A stretch of DNA of 64,000 nt from Spirosoma rigui (GTDB lineage: Bacteria; Bacteroidota; Bacteroidia; Cytophagales; Spirosomataceae). This document shows positions 17,114 to 25,879 of the stretch, in pieces (within the stretch, counting starts at the first letter, position 1; every line of letters begins with the position of its first letter). The notes beneath the pieces are model-generated. The model was not told where the DNA came from. It did not search any database and saw only the letters and a list, made by a program, of their open reading frames with translations. Both the position numbers and the translations under genes were made by a program. Where the stretch lies: contig NZ_CP020105.1 in NCBI RefSeq assembly GCF_002067135.1, positions 5,146,001 through 5,210,000 on the forward strand, given 5' to 3'.

Positions 17114-18619
17114 ATGTCCCTACTTACCCGCACAACTCATCCCGCTCCCGTTTTCCCTGAACGAATTCTTCAATTTGGTACTGGCGTACTGCTGCGCGGT
17201 CTGCCCGATTATCTGGTTCAGAAAGCCAACAGCGAAGGACGATTCAATGGCTCTATCGTCATCGTCAAATCGACCGACAGCAAGACCAGCGAATTCACGG
17301 ATCAGGATAACCTGTACACGGTAGCCGTTCGCGGGGTTCAGCAGGGTAAGGACGTAGCCGAAACAACCATTGTCTCAGCCGTGAGCCGGGTGTTGGCCGC
17401 GCAAACCCAATGGGATGAAATCCTGAAGATTGCCCGTAACCCGAACCTGCAGATCGTGATCTCCAACACGACCGAAGTGGGCTTGAATTACGTTGAAGAA
17501 AGCATATTCCAGCACCCGCCTCAATCCTTTCCGGCTAAGCTGACGGCCTTCCTGTATGAGCGGTTCCGCAGCGTGGGTGGCTCCAAAGCAAAAGGGCTGG
17601 TGGTGATTCCAACCGAGCTTGTCTCCGATAACGGGCTCATCCTGCGCGATGCCGTTGAGAAACTGGCCACGTTCAACGAGTTGGGCAAGCTGTTTACCAA
17701 ATGGCTTAAATTCCACGTCCGGTTCTGCAACTCACTCGTCGACCGGATCGTGACCCGGCCCACCGACGAGGCAAAAAAAGAACTCGAAGCGCAGGCGGGC
17801 TACGAAGACGAGCTGCTGACGTTTACGGAGCCGTATCACCTGTGGGCCATCGAGGGCGACGACCGGGTAAAAAAGACCCTTTCCTTTGCCGATGCATCGA
17901 CACCCCAGATCATCATCGACGAAGACATTAATTTCTACCGCGAACGTAAGCTCCGGGTGTTGAATGGCAGCCATACGCTGACGATGCCGCTGGGCTACCT
18001 GCTTGGCCTGGAAACCGTTGCCGACGAAATGCAGCATCCCACCATGAGTCGGTTTATTGAATCGCTGATGCTGGATGAGATCGTGCCAACGGTACCCGAC
18101 TACGGTATACCGGGTATGGACAAGGCCGCCGTTCAGCAATTTGCCCACGACGTACTCGACCGGTTCAGGAACCCCCACCTCGATCACCTGCTGCTGAATA
18201 TTTCGCTCCAGGAAACGGTCAAAATGCAGGCCCGCAACGTAGCTACCATTCAGCGCTATTACGCCCAGTTCAACGCGGTTCCCAAACGAATTGCCCTGGG
18301 CTTCGCGGCCTATCTGTTATTCATGAAAGCCGTCCGGGAAGAGAAAGGACAGTTTTTCGGGGAAATTTCGGTTGGCAGCGGGGTACTCACCTACCCCATC
18401 CGCGACGAGCGGGCGGCTTATTTCTACGGCGACTGGAAAACGGTAAAACCCGGCAAACCCGACACGATCACGACTTTTGTCAGGAGTGTTTTGTCGGACA
18501 AGACGCTCTGGCTGGCCGACCTGAGCCTGCTACCCGGTTTTGTTGACGCTGTAGCCGAGGACCTGCGCCACCTCATAAAAGACGGAGCCGAAAGTACCCT
18601 GCAAAAATCGCTACAGTAA
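17114..18619 (+). CDS. uxaB: tagaturonate reductase
   Basis: The 501-residue NAD-dependent enzyme of the mannitol dehydrogenase superfamily reduces D-tagaturonate to D-altronate in galacturonate breakdown. RILQFGTGVLLRGLPDYLVQ near residues 17-36 is the N-terminal nucleotide-binding region. IVIVKSTDSKTSEF and NLQIVISNTTEVGL follow, and the segment KLRVLNGSHTLTMPLGYLLG (about 277-296) carries the catalytic Lys and the Asn/His cluster of the family. The length and the long N-terminal domain favour UxaB over fructuronate reductase (UxuB). It ends the exuT-kdgK-eda-uxaB set. The uronate isomerase uxaC and altronate dehydratase uxaA are not in the window. Confidence 0.9.
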   Translation: MSLLTRTTHPAPVFPERILQFGTGVLLRGLPDYLVQKANSEGRFNGSIVIVKSTDSKTSEFTDQDNLYTVAVRGVQQGKDVAETTIVSAVSRVLAAQTQWDEILKIARNPNLQIVISNTTEVGLNYVEESIFQHPPQSFPAKLTAFLYERFRSVGGSKAKGLVVIPTELVSDNGLILRDAVEKLATFNELGKLFTKWLKFHVRFCNSLVDRIVTRPTDEAKKELEAQAGYEDELLTFTEPYHLWAIEGDDRVKKTLSFADASTPQIIIDEDINFYRERKLRVLNGSHTLTMPLGYLLGLETVADEMQHPTMSRFIESLMLDEIVPTVPDYGIPGMDKAAVQQFAHDVLDRFRNPHLDHLLLNISLQETVKMQARNVATIQRYYAQFNAVPKRIALGFAAYLLFMKAVREEKGQFFGEISVGSGVLTYPIRDERAAYFYGDWKTVKPGKPDTITTFVRSVLSDKTLWLADLSLLPGFVDAVAEDLRHLIKDGAESTLQKSLQ

Positions 18620-18655
18620 TTCATTAGTAGTTATCCCGCATTTCATACGTCAGTC

Positions 18656-18698
18656 CATTCCCGCTTCACCCTGGTTGAGCGGGAATGCTTGTTTTTAG
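18656..18698 (+). terminator. rho-independent terminator after uxaB
   Basis: CATTCCCGCT (18656-18665) pairs with AGCGGGAATG (18678-18687), followed by CTTGTTTTTA. It lies 37 bases after the uxaB stop. Confidence 0.7.
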
Positions 18699-18879
18699 CC
18701 CTGCCACTACCCAATGTGACCGTTTAATCAAAACGTATTACGTTATACCCACTTTCTTGCGACTTACCCGCTATAGATGCGTAAGTTACCTGACAATGAG
18801 CCCATTGGAGTACGACCCCGGTACCGGCACTTCATGGATTTGCCCACTTGCCTTTCTTAACCTATCCACAATAAAGTCT

Positions 18880-19374
18880 ATGCGACGTCTATCTACTATC
18901 ACCCTTGGTATAGCCTTGTCTCTCCTGGTAGGGGCTGCCAGTTTAAGCTTGCTGGCAGCCGCCTGGCTGATGGCTACTCATGCCTTGAGCACACCCCTTC
19001 GCTGGGTAGCACCGGTCGGGCTCCTCCTGGTGCTGTCTGCACTGGGCACTGTAGACCGGGTAACCGCCCAACCGGCTACACCCGGTGCTTTTGCCGTAGT
19101 AGAAGAACGTAACAGAGCGTCCGACGGCCAGATCCGGATTTTATATTCTATCACCGCGCCCTTCGACTCGGTACCGACCCCTGTTCGTGGCTTCAACCGC
19201 AACAGCAGACCCGCCATCCGGAAAGAACCAACCTGGCCCGTCGCGGAACCCGAGCAGTGGGAGCAGTCCGGCGACGCATCCGTGCCGAGGGCCTTTTATA
19301 TTATTGCCACCTCGCCCCTCTCACAGCCGCGTAAGCCCGGCGATGGCTGGCTCAACATTCGCCCTCGTTTTTAG
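18880..19374 (+). CDS. hypothetical membrane or exported protein
   Basis: From the ATG at 18880 the product has 164 residues. Two hydrophobic stretches, about residues 7-34 (ITLGIALSLLVGAASLSLLAAAWL) and 42-62 (RWVAPVGLLLVLSALG), are followed by a polar Pro/Arg-rich tail with no recognisable motif. The open frame continues 65 codons upstream, but that part looks random. I do not recognise a family. The frame's codon use is less clearly coding than that of its neighbours, so it may not be a gene. It precedes the 19450 gene on the same strand by 75 bases. Confidence 0.45.
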   Translation: MRRLSTITLGIALSLLVGAASLSLLAAAWLMATHALSTPLRWVAPVGLLLVLSALGTVDRVTAQPATPGAFAVVEERNRASDGQIRILYSITAPFDSVPTPVRGFNRNSRPAIRKEPTWPVAEPEQWEQSGDASVPRAFYIIATSPLSQPRKPGDGWLNIRPRF

Positions 19375-19449
19375 TAGTATACGCGCGTTTTACCGTTCTT
19401 TAGCGGATACTACGTCCGGCTGCCTGAGCAACTCCGGCGTTCAGAGATT

Positions 19450-20676
19450 ATGAAAAACTGCTACCTGTTTTTTCTGTTCATCTCCTTCGCAGCCACTGCC
19501 CAGCGTCCGGTTCCGCCCGCGCCCCTACCCGACCCGGAGGCTTCCCTGCTCACCTACCGCGCCAGCCTGGCTAAACTTCGCCAGGAGCATCAGCAACAGC
19601 GTGACCTGCCGGAATTGTCGTTTTTTCTGTTCGGGATGGGTGACCGGCTGAAACTGATCTATCGGGATGGACGCCTGCTGAACGCCATAACGGGCAATAT
19701 TGAAGAGCAATGGACAGTCAAACGGGCACTTGTGATCCCATCGGAATACACGGTTCACCTCGATCTGGCGGGGGTACCGCCGGGCCAGCCGCAAACGGTA
19801 CAGGTGCGGGAAGACGAAAACGGCGTCTGGATTTTACAGCCCGGCAAACGCCCGCGACTAATTCCCGGTACCCGAAGCCCCCTGGTTTTGCCCCGGTTTG
19901 CGGGTACTACCTACGGGCCTATCCTGCGCGTGTTGCACCAAGAAATCCTTGTTAACGTTATCAACGGTCGGCCGGTACCCAACTTCATGGCGTATGCCCG
20001 GCCCTGGTACCGCGATGCTGCGCTCATGGCGATGGTTCTGCGCGAAACGGGTAACCTGCGGCTGATCCGCGACTGGATACTGGCCCTTCGTGACCCGTTC
20101 GACCGGAACGCCAGCAGTATCGGCGAAGCCGATAATCCAGGGCAGGTGCTGTTTCTGGTATCGCTGGTGTCCGACAAAACCCACCCCGTTGTCCAGACTG
20201 CGCTCGACTCGGTGCAGCCGTTCCGGCGGGACAGCTACATTGCGGGTAAAACGGATGCCGGCGAACATCCCGTCTATCAAACCAAGTGGCTCAAATACGG
20301 CCTGAAGGTGCTGGGTCTGCCCGACCCCTATATAATCCCGACGCAGTACGACAGTTATTCTTCCCTGTTCTGGTGGGATTACAAAGGCGAACACGTTGCC
20401 GCGCCGGACACACCCCCGAAGAAAACCGATGAGTCCGTCAGCCGGCACTTCCCGTACCTGACCTGGGCCGAAGATCACTTCTACAGCCGCCCCGACAGCC
20501 CCGAACGACGGGGTATGGTTGGTAATCTGGATTATCCGCTGAGCTGGGAGCAGCAGGCCAGCCACGCCCACTACCCAGGCATGACCATACTGGACAAGGA
20601 ACTGACCCGAAAAAAACTGGCGTTTCCCCACAGCCGACACGCAGCCGAGATGTTCCTGCTGCTGATGACCCCTTGA
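19450..20676 (+). CDS. secreted protein, possible alpha/alpha-barrel glycosidase relative
   Basis: The 408-residue product has a clear signal peptide (MKNCYLFFLFISFAATAQ). A charged region with KLRQEHQQQRDL follows, then the segment MAYARPWYRDAALMAMVLRETGNL near residues 178-201. That segment looks like the WYRDxAxM motif seen in (alpha/alpha)6-barrel glycosidases and related enzymes that act on sugars. YDSYSSLFWWDYKGEH near residue 300 and the C-terminal YLTWAEDHFYSRPDSPERRG are also aromatic-rich. I do not recognise the family and the sugar link is inference. It converges on the transporter gene that starts 12 bases past its stop. Confidence 0.7.
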   Translation: MKNCYLFFLFISFAATAQRPVPPAPLPDPEASLLTYRASLAKLRQEHQQQRDLPELSFFLFGMGDRLKLIYRDGRLLNAITGNIEEQWTVKRALVIPSEYTVHLDLAGVPPGQPQTVQVREDENGVWILQPGKRPRLIPGTRSPLVLPRFAGTTYGPILRVLHQEILVNVINGRPVPNFMAYARPWYRDAALMAMVLRETGNLRLIRDWILALRDPFDRNASSIGEADNPGQVLFLVSLVSDKTHPVVQTALDSVQPFRRDSYIAGKTDAGEHPVYQTKWLKYGLKVLGLPDPYIIPTQYDSYSSLFWWDYKGEHVAAPDTPPKKTDESVSRHFPYLTWAEDHFYSRPDSPERRGMVGNLDYPLSWEQQASHAHYPGMTILDKELTRKKLAFPHSRHAAEMFLLLMTP

Positions 20677-20687
20677 CCCTCTGGCAA

Positions 20688-21680
20688 TTACTTGGCCGCA
20701 ATGATCAGGACCAGGCCAATCACGTAGCAAAGCCCCATACCGGTGAGGTAGCGGACCGATGCTGCGGGTGCGCCCCGGAACTCGTGCCAGATAAATATAC
20801 CCCACAGTACGGCAATGATGGTGGCTCCCTGGCCAAGGCCGTAGCTGATAGCAAACCCGGCCGCACCCGACGCCAGCAGGCTCGACGCCATACCCAGACA
20901 CCACACCATCCCGCCCAACATCCCGATGAGGTGATTTCGCCGGCTCACATCGCCGTACCCGATCTCCCCATCGGCCGGCTTACTGGCATACCGACGGAGG
21001 ATAGGAATGAATACAGGAGTCGTGACAAGCACGCCCACCGCAAACAGAACCAATGCGGTGTAAGGTGTGAGCAGGCCCGCAGCCGGCGTTACAAAATCGG
21101 GGGCCATGGCCTGCGCCACGAAGTAAAAGAAAAAGCTCATCAGAAAACCGCCAATGAGCGAGATGAAAATACCCCGGGTGCTCACCGACGAGTCGGTATC
21201 ATTTTTGGCCCGGTAGGCCATCGCGCTAAAAACAATGGCCAGAAAAACGGCGAATACGCCACCGGCGAGCAGCACTACGTTGCCCACCGGCGAACGCAGG
21301 TAATTCACGATCACGCCCAGAATCAGCGCCAGCCCAATACCAACCGGCATGGCAACCGAAAGGCCGGCCAGTTCAATACCAACTACGATGAGCATATTGG
21401 CAATGTTGAATACCAAACCGCCCACGAGTGCAAATAAAATACGTTGCAGATCCGCCTGCTGGAGGTCCGCCGTGAAGGAACGCCCGGCCGAGCCAAAACT
21501 CCCCAGCGTGAAGGCCAGTACAATGCTCAGGATAAGAATGCCGTAGGTATAGTCACGGTAAAATATCGTGGTCGGCACAGACTGGGTCGCCAGCTTTTGC
21601 GTGTTTGCCCATGATCCCCAGCAGAGCATGGTCAGGAAACTGACCACGACCGCCAGCGGATAATACGTAATAACGATCAT
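20688..21680 (-). CDS. GRP/ureide-permease-like DMT-superfamily transporter
   Basis: The 330-residue protein has about ten membrane spans. The N-terminal sequence SFLTMLCWGSWANTQKL (about residues 14-30) and the glycine-rich spans FALVGGLVFNIANMLIVVGIE and VGIGLALILGVIVNYL near residues 88-130 fit the glucose/ribose porter and ureide-permease branch of the drug/metabolite superfamily. The substrate cannot be deduced; sugars or nucleobases are possible. It is divergent from the YdcZ-like gene at 21838 across 157 bases. Confidence 0.8.
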   Translation of the reverse strand: MIVITYYPLAVVVSFLTMLCWGSWANTQKLATQSVPTTIFYRDYTYGILILSIVLAFTLGSFGSAGRSFTADLQQADLQRILFALVGGLVFNIANMLIVVGIELAGLSVAMPVGIGLALILGVIVNYLRSPVGNVVLLAGGVFAVFLAIVFSAMAYRAKNDTDSSVSTRGIFISLIGGFLMSFFFYFVAQAMAPDFVTPAAGLLTPYTALVLFAVGVLVTTPVFIPILRRYASKPADGEIGYGDVSRRNHLIGMLGGMVWCLGMASSLLASGAAGFAISYGLGQGATIIAVLWGIFIWHEFRGAPAASVRYLTGMGLCYVIGLVLIIAAK

Positions 21681-21837
21681 GCAGGGTTAGGTTAAGAATG
21701 TTACAGCAAGTTACATAATACCCGTAGTACGAAAAAACAGACTCACCAAAAAAGCGGATTTAGCGACAACGGGCTTTCTGTCTCGTTGCTACCTTTGCAA
21801 CACACTCCGGAACCCTGGCGGGTCCCTCCCCTCATTT

Positions 21838-22281
21838 ATGAATTACATTTACTTTTTCCTCGCCTTCTTCACCGGTATTGCCATATCCATTCAGGCGGGG
21901 GTCAACGCTAACCTCCGGCAGGCCATGACCAACCCTGTGCTGGCAGCAGCCATCTCGTTCGGCACCGGCTTTATCGCCCTGATCGTTATGCTGCTTGCAT
22001 CGCGGGCGGTGCTGCCCTCTGCCGATACCATTCGGCAGGTGAGCTGGTGGAAATGGACGGGGGGTATCATTGGCGCCGTCTACGTAACGACAGTCATCGT
22101 CAGCGTCCCCAAAATTGGTACGGCCAATTTGGTCAGCCTGAGCGTTGCCGGGCAGTTGCTGGCGGCACTCGTGCTCGACCACTACGGGCTACTGGGCTTT
22201 ACGCTGCACCCTGCCAACGGCTGGCGGCTGTTCGGTATGGCGCTGATCATTGCCGGTGTGCTGCTGGTTGTTAAAAATTGA
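21838..22281 (+). CDS. YdcZ (DUF606) family small DMT transporter
   Basis: The 147-residue protein has five hydrophobic segments, at about residues 2-22, 32-52, 68-88, 95-115 and 122-144. The N-terminal AFFTGIAISIQAGVNANLRQ and the SVPKIGTANLVSLSVAGQL stretch near residues 89-107 are diagnostic of DUF606/YdcZ proteins, a half-size branch of the DMT superfamily. Substrate unknown. A single copy of the domain implies it acts as a dimer, as is thought for the family. Confidence 0.88.
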   Translation: MNYIYFFLAFFTGIAISIQAGVNANLRQAMTNPVLAAAISFGTGFIALIVMLLASRAVLPSADTIRQVSWWKWTGGIIGAVYVTTVIVSVPKIGTANLVSLSVAGQLLAALVLDHYGLLGFTLHPANGWRLFGMALIIAGVLLVVKN

Positions 22282-22364
22282 GCGTTCCGGGCCGGCCGAA
22301 GCGGTGATCCCGAACAAGCCTTGTTTTTCACTTGTTCGCTATACATACCTCGTCTTTATCCCGT

Positions 22365-22988
22365 ATGTCAGTCGGCTATCGCTTTTACCCATCCCTGCTC
22401 AACACGTTTTCCCGGTACCTGAACGGCGGACACCTCAACGCGCAGCAGCTTATCGATTCCATCAACCGCGTACCCACACCAACGACGGCCGCCCAGGAGC
22501 GTGGTACCTCGTTTGAGGAAGCCATCGTGAAAGGTACCAACGAAGACCGGTTTAATCCCGAGATCATCAGCCGCGTTCGTAAACTGCTCCCCCGCCCTAT
22601 CGTCGATACACAGGTCTACTGCCAGTGGGAAATTGACGATGTCCTGTTCTACGGCTACGTCGATCTGATTGGCAGCTACAAAGCCGTTGACCTCAAAACG
22701 ACCGCGTCTTACCAGAAAGACCGCTACGTGTTCAACCACCAGAACCTGTACCTGCACGCACTCAAGCGCAAAGGCATCAAGCTCATGGAATACGTCATCA
22801 CCGACTTTTCCGATGTCTACGTCGAAAGCTATACCCTGACGCATCCCATCGATAAGCAGCTGGAAGAAATCCGGCAATTCAAAGCGTTTCTGGAAGAACA
22901 CCGGCCTTTGATAACCGATAAAAAGATATTTGTGACGCCCGGCGACGATAGTGACCGAAATGCGGGGCCGCGCCAGCGCAGGACGTAG
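22365..22988 (+). CDS. stand-alone PD-(D/E)XK nuclease-like protein
   Basis: The protein has 207 residues from the ATG at 22365; the frame is open 11 codons upstream. GYVDLIGSYKAVDLKTTASYQ near residues 88-108 matches the RecB/Cas4-type PD-(D/E)XK core: D91 in GYVD, then D-L-K-T at 100-103, with a Glu in RGTSFEEAIVKG near residue 47 as the possible additional metal ligand. QNLYLHALKRKGIK downstream resembles the QxxxY motif of Cas4/AddB-type nucleases. There is no Cys cluster for an iron-sulfur site. No helicase, CRISPR or restriction partner is nearby, so it is an orphan. Its stop region overlaps the open frame upstream of the MFS gene at 23011. Confidence 0.8.
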   Translation: MSVGYRFYPSLLNTFSRYLNGGHLNAQQLIDSINRVPTPTTAAQERGTSFEEAIVKGTNEDRFNPEIISRVRKLLPRPIVDTQVYCQWEIDDVLFYGYVDLIGSYKAVDLKTTASYQKDRYVFNHQNLYLHALKRKGIKLMEYVITDFSDVYVESYTLTHPIDKQLEEIRQFKAFLEEHRPLITDKKIFVTPGDDSDRNAGPRQRRT

Positions 22989-23010
22989 CCCGGCGTCGTA
23001 CCTTCGTCCC

Positions 23011-24273
23011 ATGCTTCAGCCAATCATCCGCCTATACCAGAACGCCTACCAGGGCCTGTCGCCGTCCGTCTGGCTGCTGGCGGGCGTCATGCTCATCAAC
23101 CGTTGCGGCACGATGGTGCTGCCATTTCTGACGCTCTACCTGACCCAGCACCTGCACTACTCCGTTACGGATGCGGGGATCATCATGGCCGTATACGGTG
23201 CGGGCGCGTTTGTGGGGACGTTTCTGGGGGGGCGGCTCACCGACCGGTTCGGGTTCTACTACGTTCAACTGGTAAGTTTGCTGTTTGGCGGAGCTTTTCT
23301 GTTGTTTCTGCAGTTCGTAACGGGCTTTTACGCCCTCTGCACCAGCGTATTCATTTTCACCCTCTTCGGCGATTCGTTCCGGCCCGCCAACCAGGCGGCT
23401 ATTGCGTTCTATTCCCAGGCCGACAACCGCACCCGGGCCTTCTCGCTCAACCGGCTCGCCATCAATCTTGGCTGGTCGGTGGGGGGTGGGCTGGGGGGGT
23501 GGCTGGCGGGAGTAAGCTACAACCTGTTGTTCTGGGCCGATGGGATTACCTGTCTGGTAGCTGGCCTTGTGCTGTGGCGCTTCCTGCCCGTGCCGTCATC
23601 AACGCAGATTACGACTCCCGGCCCCGTCGCCACGCAGCCGCTGCCGGACCAGCCCACCGCGTTCAGCTCGCCCTACCGCGACCGGCTGTTCGTTGCGTTT
23701 GTTATCTGCTCAACGCTGTACCTGACAGTATTCATGCAATTGTTCAGCATTGTACCACTTTACTTCAAGCAGGTGCTGCGCATGACCGAAGGGTACATTG
23801 GCCTGCTGATGGCGTTAAACGGTCTATTCATCGTTGTTATTGAGATGGCACTCGTCTACCGGCTCGAACAGCAGAAGCGATCCAAAACCGGCCTGATTGC
23901 CACGGGTGTTTTCCTGACGGCCCTCTCCTTCCTGGTACTTGGGTCTACAACGGCCTCCTTCGCAGCTTTGGTCTTTATGCTGCTGATCACCATCAGCGAA
24001 ATGCTGGCCATGCCGTTCATTCAATCGTTTACCGTCGAACGGTCGGAACCAGCCACGCGCGGACAATACCTCGCGCTGTATGCTATGGGCGGGGCGCTGG
24101 CCCAGACAGCAGCACCAGCTTTTGGCTCGCAGATGGTGGCCCATGTTGGTTACGCTAGTCACTGGTTCGTGGTAGCGGGAATCAGCCTGCTGTCGGCAAC
24201 AGGTTTCTGGCTGGTTGGCAAAAAAATCAGGGTACTGCCATCAACCGGCGTAAATTCACTAAGCCGTACCTGA
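23011..24273 (+). CDS. MFS transporter, DHA1-like
   Basis: The 420-residue product has about 12 spans. The start at 23011 (MLQPIIRLYQNAYQGL) is chosen because it matches the usual cytoplasmic N-terminus; the frame extends 20 codons into the preceding gene. Motif A appears as GGRLTDRFGFYYVQ near residues 71-84. NRLAINLGWSVGGGLGGWL near residues 150-168 is a typical motif C-like region of efflux permeases such as the MdtH group. Substrate unknown. It lies 22 bases after the nuclease-like gene. Confidence 0.85.
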   Translation: MLQPIIRLYQNAYQGLSPSVWLLAGVMLINRCGTMVLPFLTLYLTQHLHYSVTDAGIIMAVYGAGAFVGTFLGGRLTDRFGFYYVQLVSLLFGGAFLLFLQFVTGFYALCTSVFIFTLFGDSFRPANQAAIAFYSQADNRTRAFSLNRLAINLGWSVGGGLGGWLAGVSYNLLFWADGITCLVAGLVLWRFLPVPSSTQITTPGPVATQPLPDQPTAFSSPYRDRLFVAFVICSTLYLTVFMQLFSIVPLYFKQVLRMTEGYIGLLMALNGLFIVVIEMALVYRLEQQKRSKTGLIATGVFLTALSFLVLGSTTASFAALVFMLLITISEMLAMPFIQSFTVERSEPATRGQYLALYAMGGALAQTAAPAFGSQMVAHVGYASHWFVVAGISLLSATGFWLVGKKIRVLPSTGVNSLSRT

Positions 24274-24426
24274 TTTTCTTTACGACCTTTACGGAGATAT
24301 AGCGCGATCGGGTACATGAGTGATTGAGTGAATACGGCACACAACAGCGGTTCACGCAATTACTGAACCACCCGGTTACTCCATATCCCAATCGATCATT
24401 CTTCCTATCACTCAAGAGGCACTACC

Positions 24427-25761
24427 TTGAAACTCTGGCAAAAAGAAGGCGTCACCACCGCCGAACAGATTGAACGCTTTACCGTTGGTCGCGATCGCGA
24501 GATGGATCTTCACCTGGCTCCATTCGATGTGTTGGGCAACCTCGCGCACGCGCAGATGCTGCAAACCATTGGGCTGCTCTCGGCTGATGAACGGGCAGCA
24601 CTGACGGCTGAACTGAAAAAAATATACGCCCAGATTAAGGATGGGCAGTTTGACATCGAAGCAGGCGTTGAAGATGTTCACTCGCAGGTGGAGCTGATGT
24701 TGACGCGCACGCTGGGCGATACGGGCAAGAAAATTCACGCGGGACGATCCCGCAACGATCAGGTGCTGGTGGACCTTAAGCTCTTCACCCGCGACCGGCT
24801 CTGGCAAGTAGCGGAAGCAACCAGGCGGGTTTTTGATCGGCTCATCAGCCGGTCGGAGCAGCACAGCAATGACTTGCTGCCGGGCTATACGCACCTGCAA
24901 ATTGCCATGCCGTCGTCGTTCGGGCTGTGGTTTGGCGCCTACGCCGAAGCCCTCGCCGACGATATGCTGATGCTTCAGACGGCTTACCGGCTAAGCAACC
25001 GGAATCCGCTGGGCTCCGGTGCTGGTTATGGCTCCTCGTTTCCGCTCAACCGAACGTTGACTACCGAACTGCTGGGTTTTGAGGGAATGCACGTCAACGT
25101 CGTATACGCCCAGATGAGCCGGGGCAAAACCGAACAAACGGCGCTTACGGCGCTGGCGGCCGTAGCAGCTACTCTGTCCCGAATGGCGATGGACATCTGT
25201 CTGTATAACAGCCAGAACTTCGGTTTTCTAACCCTGCCTGACGCGCTCACGACGGGTAGCAGCATCATGCCCCACAAAAAAAATCCGGACGTGGCCGAGC
25301 TACTGCGGGCGAAAACCAATCGACTGAAAGCGCTGCCGATGGAGATAACGCTGGTGATGAGCAATCTGCCTTCCGGCTACCACCGCGATATGCAGCTGCT
25401 CAAAGAAATCCTGATGCCTGCGTTCGACGAGCTACTGGACTGCCTCGACATCACCGATTTCATGCTTGAACACCTGCAGGTGAAAACCAATCTGCTTGCC
25501 GACGCCAAATACGATCTGTTGTTCAGCGTAGAACGCGTCAATGAATTAGTGCTACAGGGCGTTCCCTTCCGCGAAGCGTACCAAACGGTGGGCAAGGAGA
25601 TTGCCGAGCATACGTACACGCCCCCGCGCGAGTTGCACCATGTTCACGAGGGTAGCATTGGCAACCTGGGTAACGACCTGATCGTAGCGCACATGGATCA
25701 GGCCATGACGGGCTTCGGTGCTGACAAAACGCAGCAAGCCATCAATGAGTTAGTAAATTGA
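24427..25761 (+). CDS. argH: argininosuccinate lyase
   Basis: The 444-residue cytoplasmic enzyme splits argininosuccinate into arginine and fumarate, the last step of arginine synthesis. GSSIMPHKKNPDVAELLR (about residues 278-295) is the superfamily signature with the catalytic Ser loop. EDVHSQVE (near 79) and HAGRSRNDQVLVDLKLF (near 103) are the other two conserved blocks. The start codon is a TTG at 24427 (product begins MKLWQKEG), supported by the conserved WxKxG opening of the family. No other arg gene is in the window. A REP-like element follows its stop. Confidence 0.95.
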   Translation: MKLWQKEGVTTAEQIERFTVGRDREMDLHLAPFDVLGNLAHAQMLQTIGLLSADERAALTAELKKIYAQIKDGQFDIEAGVEDVHSQVELMLTRTLGDTGKKIHAGRSRNDQVLVDLKLFTRDRLWQVAEATRRVFDRLISRSEQHSNDLLPGYTHLQIAMPSSFGLWFGAYAEALADDMLMLQTAYRLSNRNPLGSGAGYGSSFPLNRTLTTELLGFEGMHVNVVYAQMSRGKTEQTALTALAAVAATLSRMAMDICLYNSQNFGFLTLPDALTTGSSIMPHKKNPDVAELLRAKTNRLKALPMEITLVMSNLPSGYHRDMQLLKEILMPAFDELLDCLDITDFMLEHLQVKTNLLADAKYDLLFSVERVNELVLQGVPFREAYQTVGKEIAEHTYTPPRELHHVHEGSIGNLGNDLIVAHMDQAMTGFGADKTQQAINELVN

Positions 25762-25762
25762 C

Positions 25763-25868
25763 GTAGAGACGCGACCCTTCACGTTTCTGCTACCGACTGA
25801 AAAGGAAGCGACTGTTCGGTGGTAAAACCATCCGGTAGTAGAGACGCGAAGGGTCGCGTCTCTACTAC
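25763..25868. repeat. pair of palindromic REP-like elements
   Basis: The right copy (25835-25868) is a perfect 15-bp palindrome, GTAGTAGAGACGCGA and its complement around AGGG. The left copy (25763-25793) begins GTAGAGACGCGACCCTTC and carries several changes in its second arm; its loop is the complement of the right one, so the copies are inverted. They fill the convergent argH/SMP-30 gap and could also end transcription. Confidence 0.75.
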
Positions 25869-25879
25869 GCCGGGTGATC

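Noticed and set aside
19858..20904. 348-codon leftward frame
   Set aside because: Crosses the end of the 19450 gene and the transporter gene out of frame; it would need both well-supported genes to be wrong.
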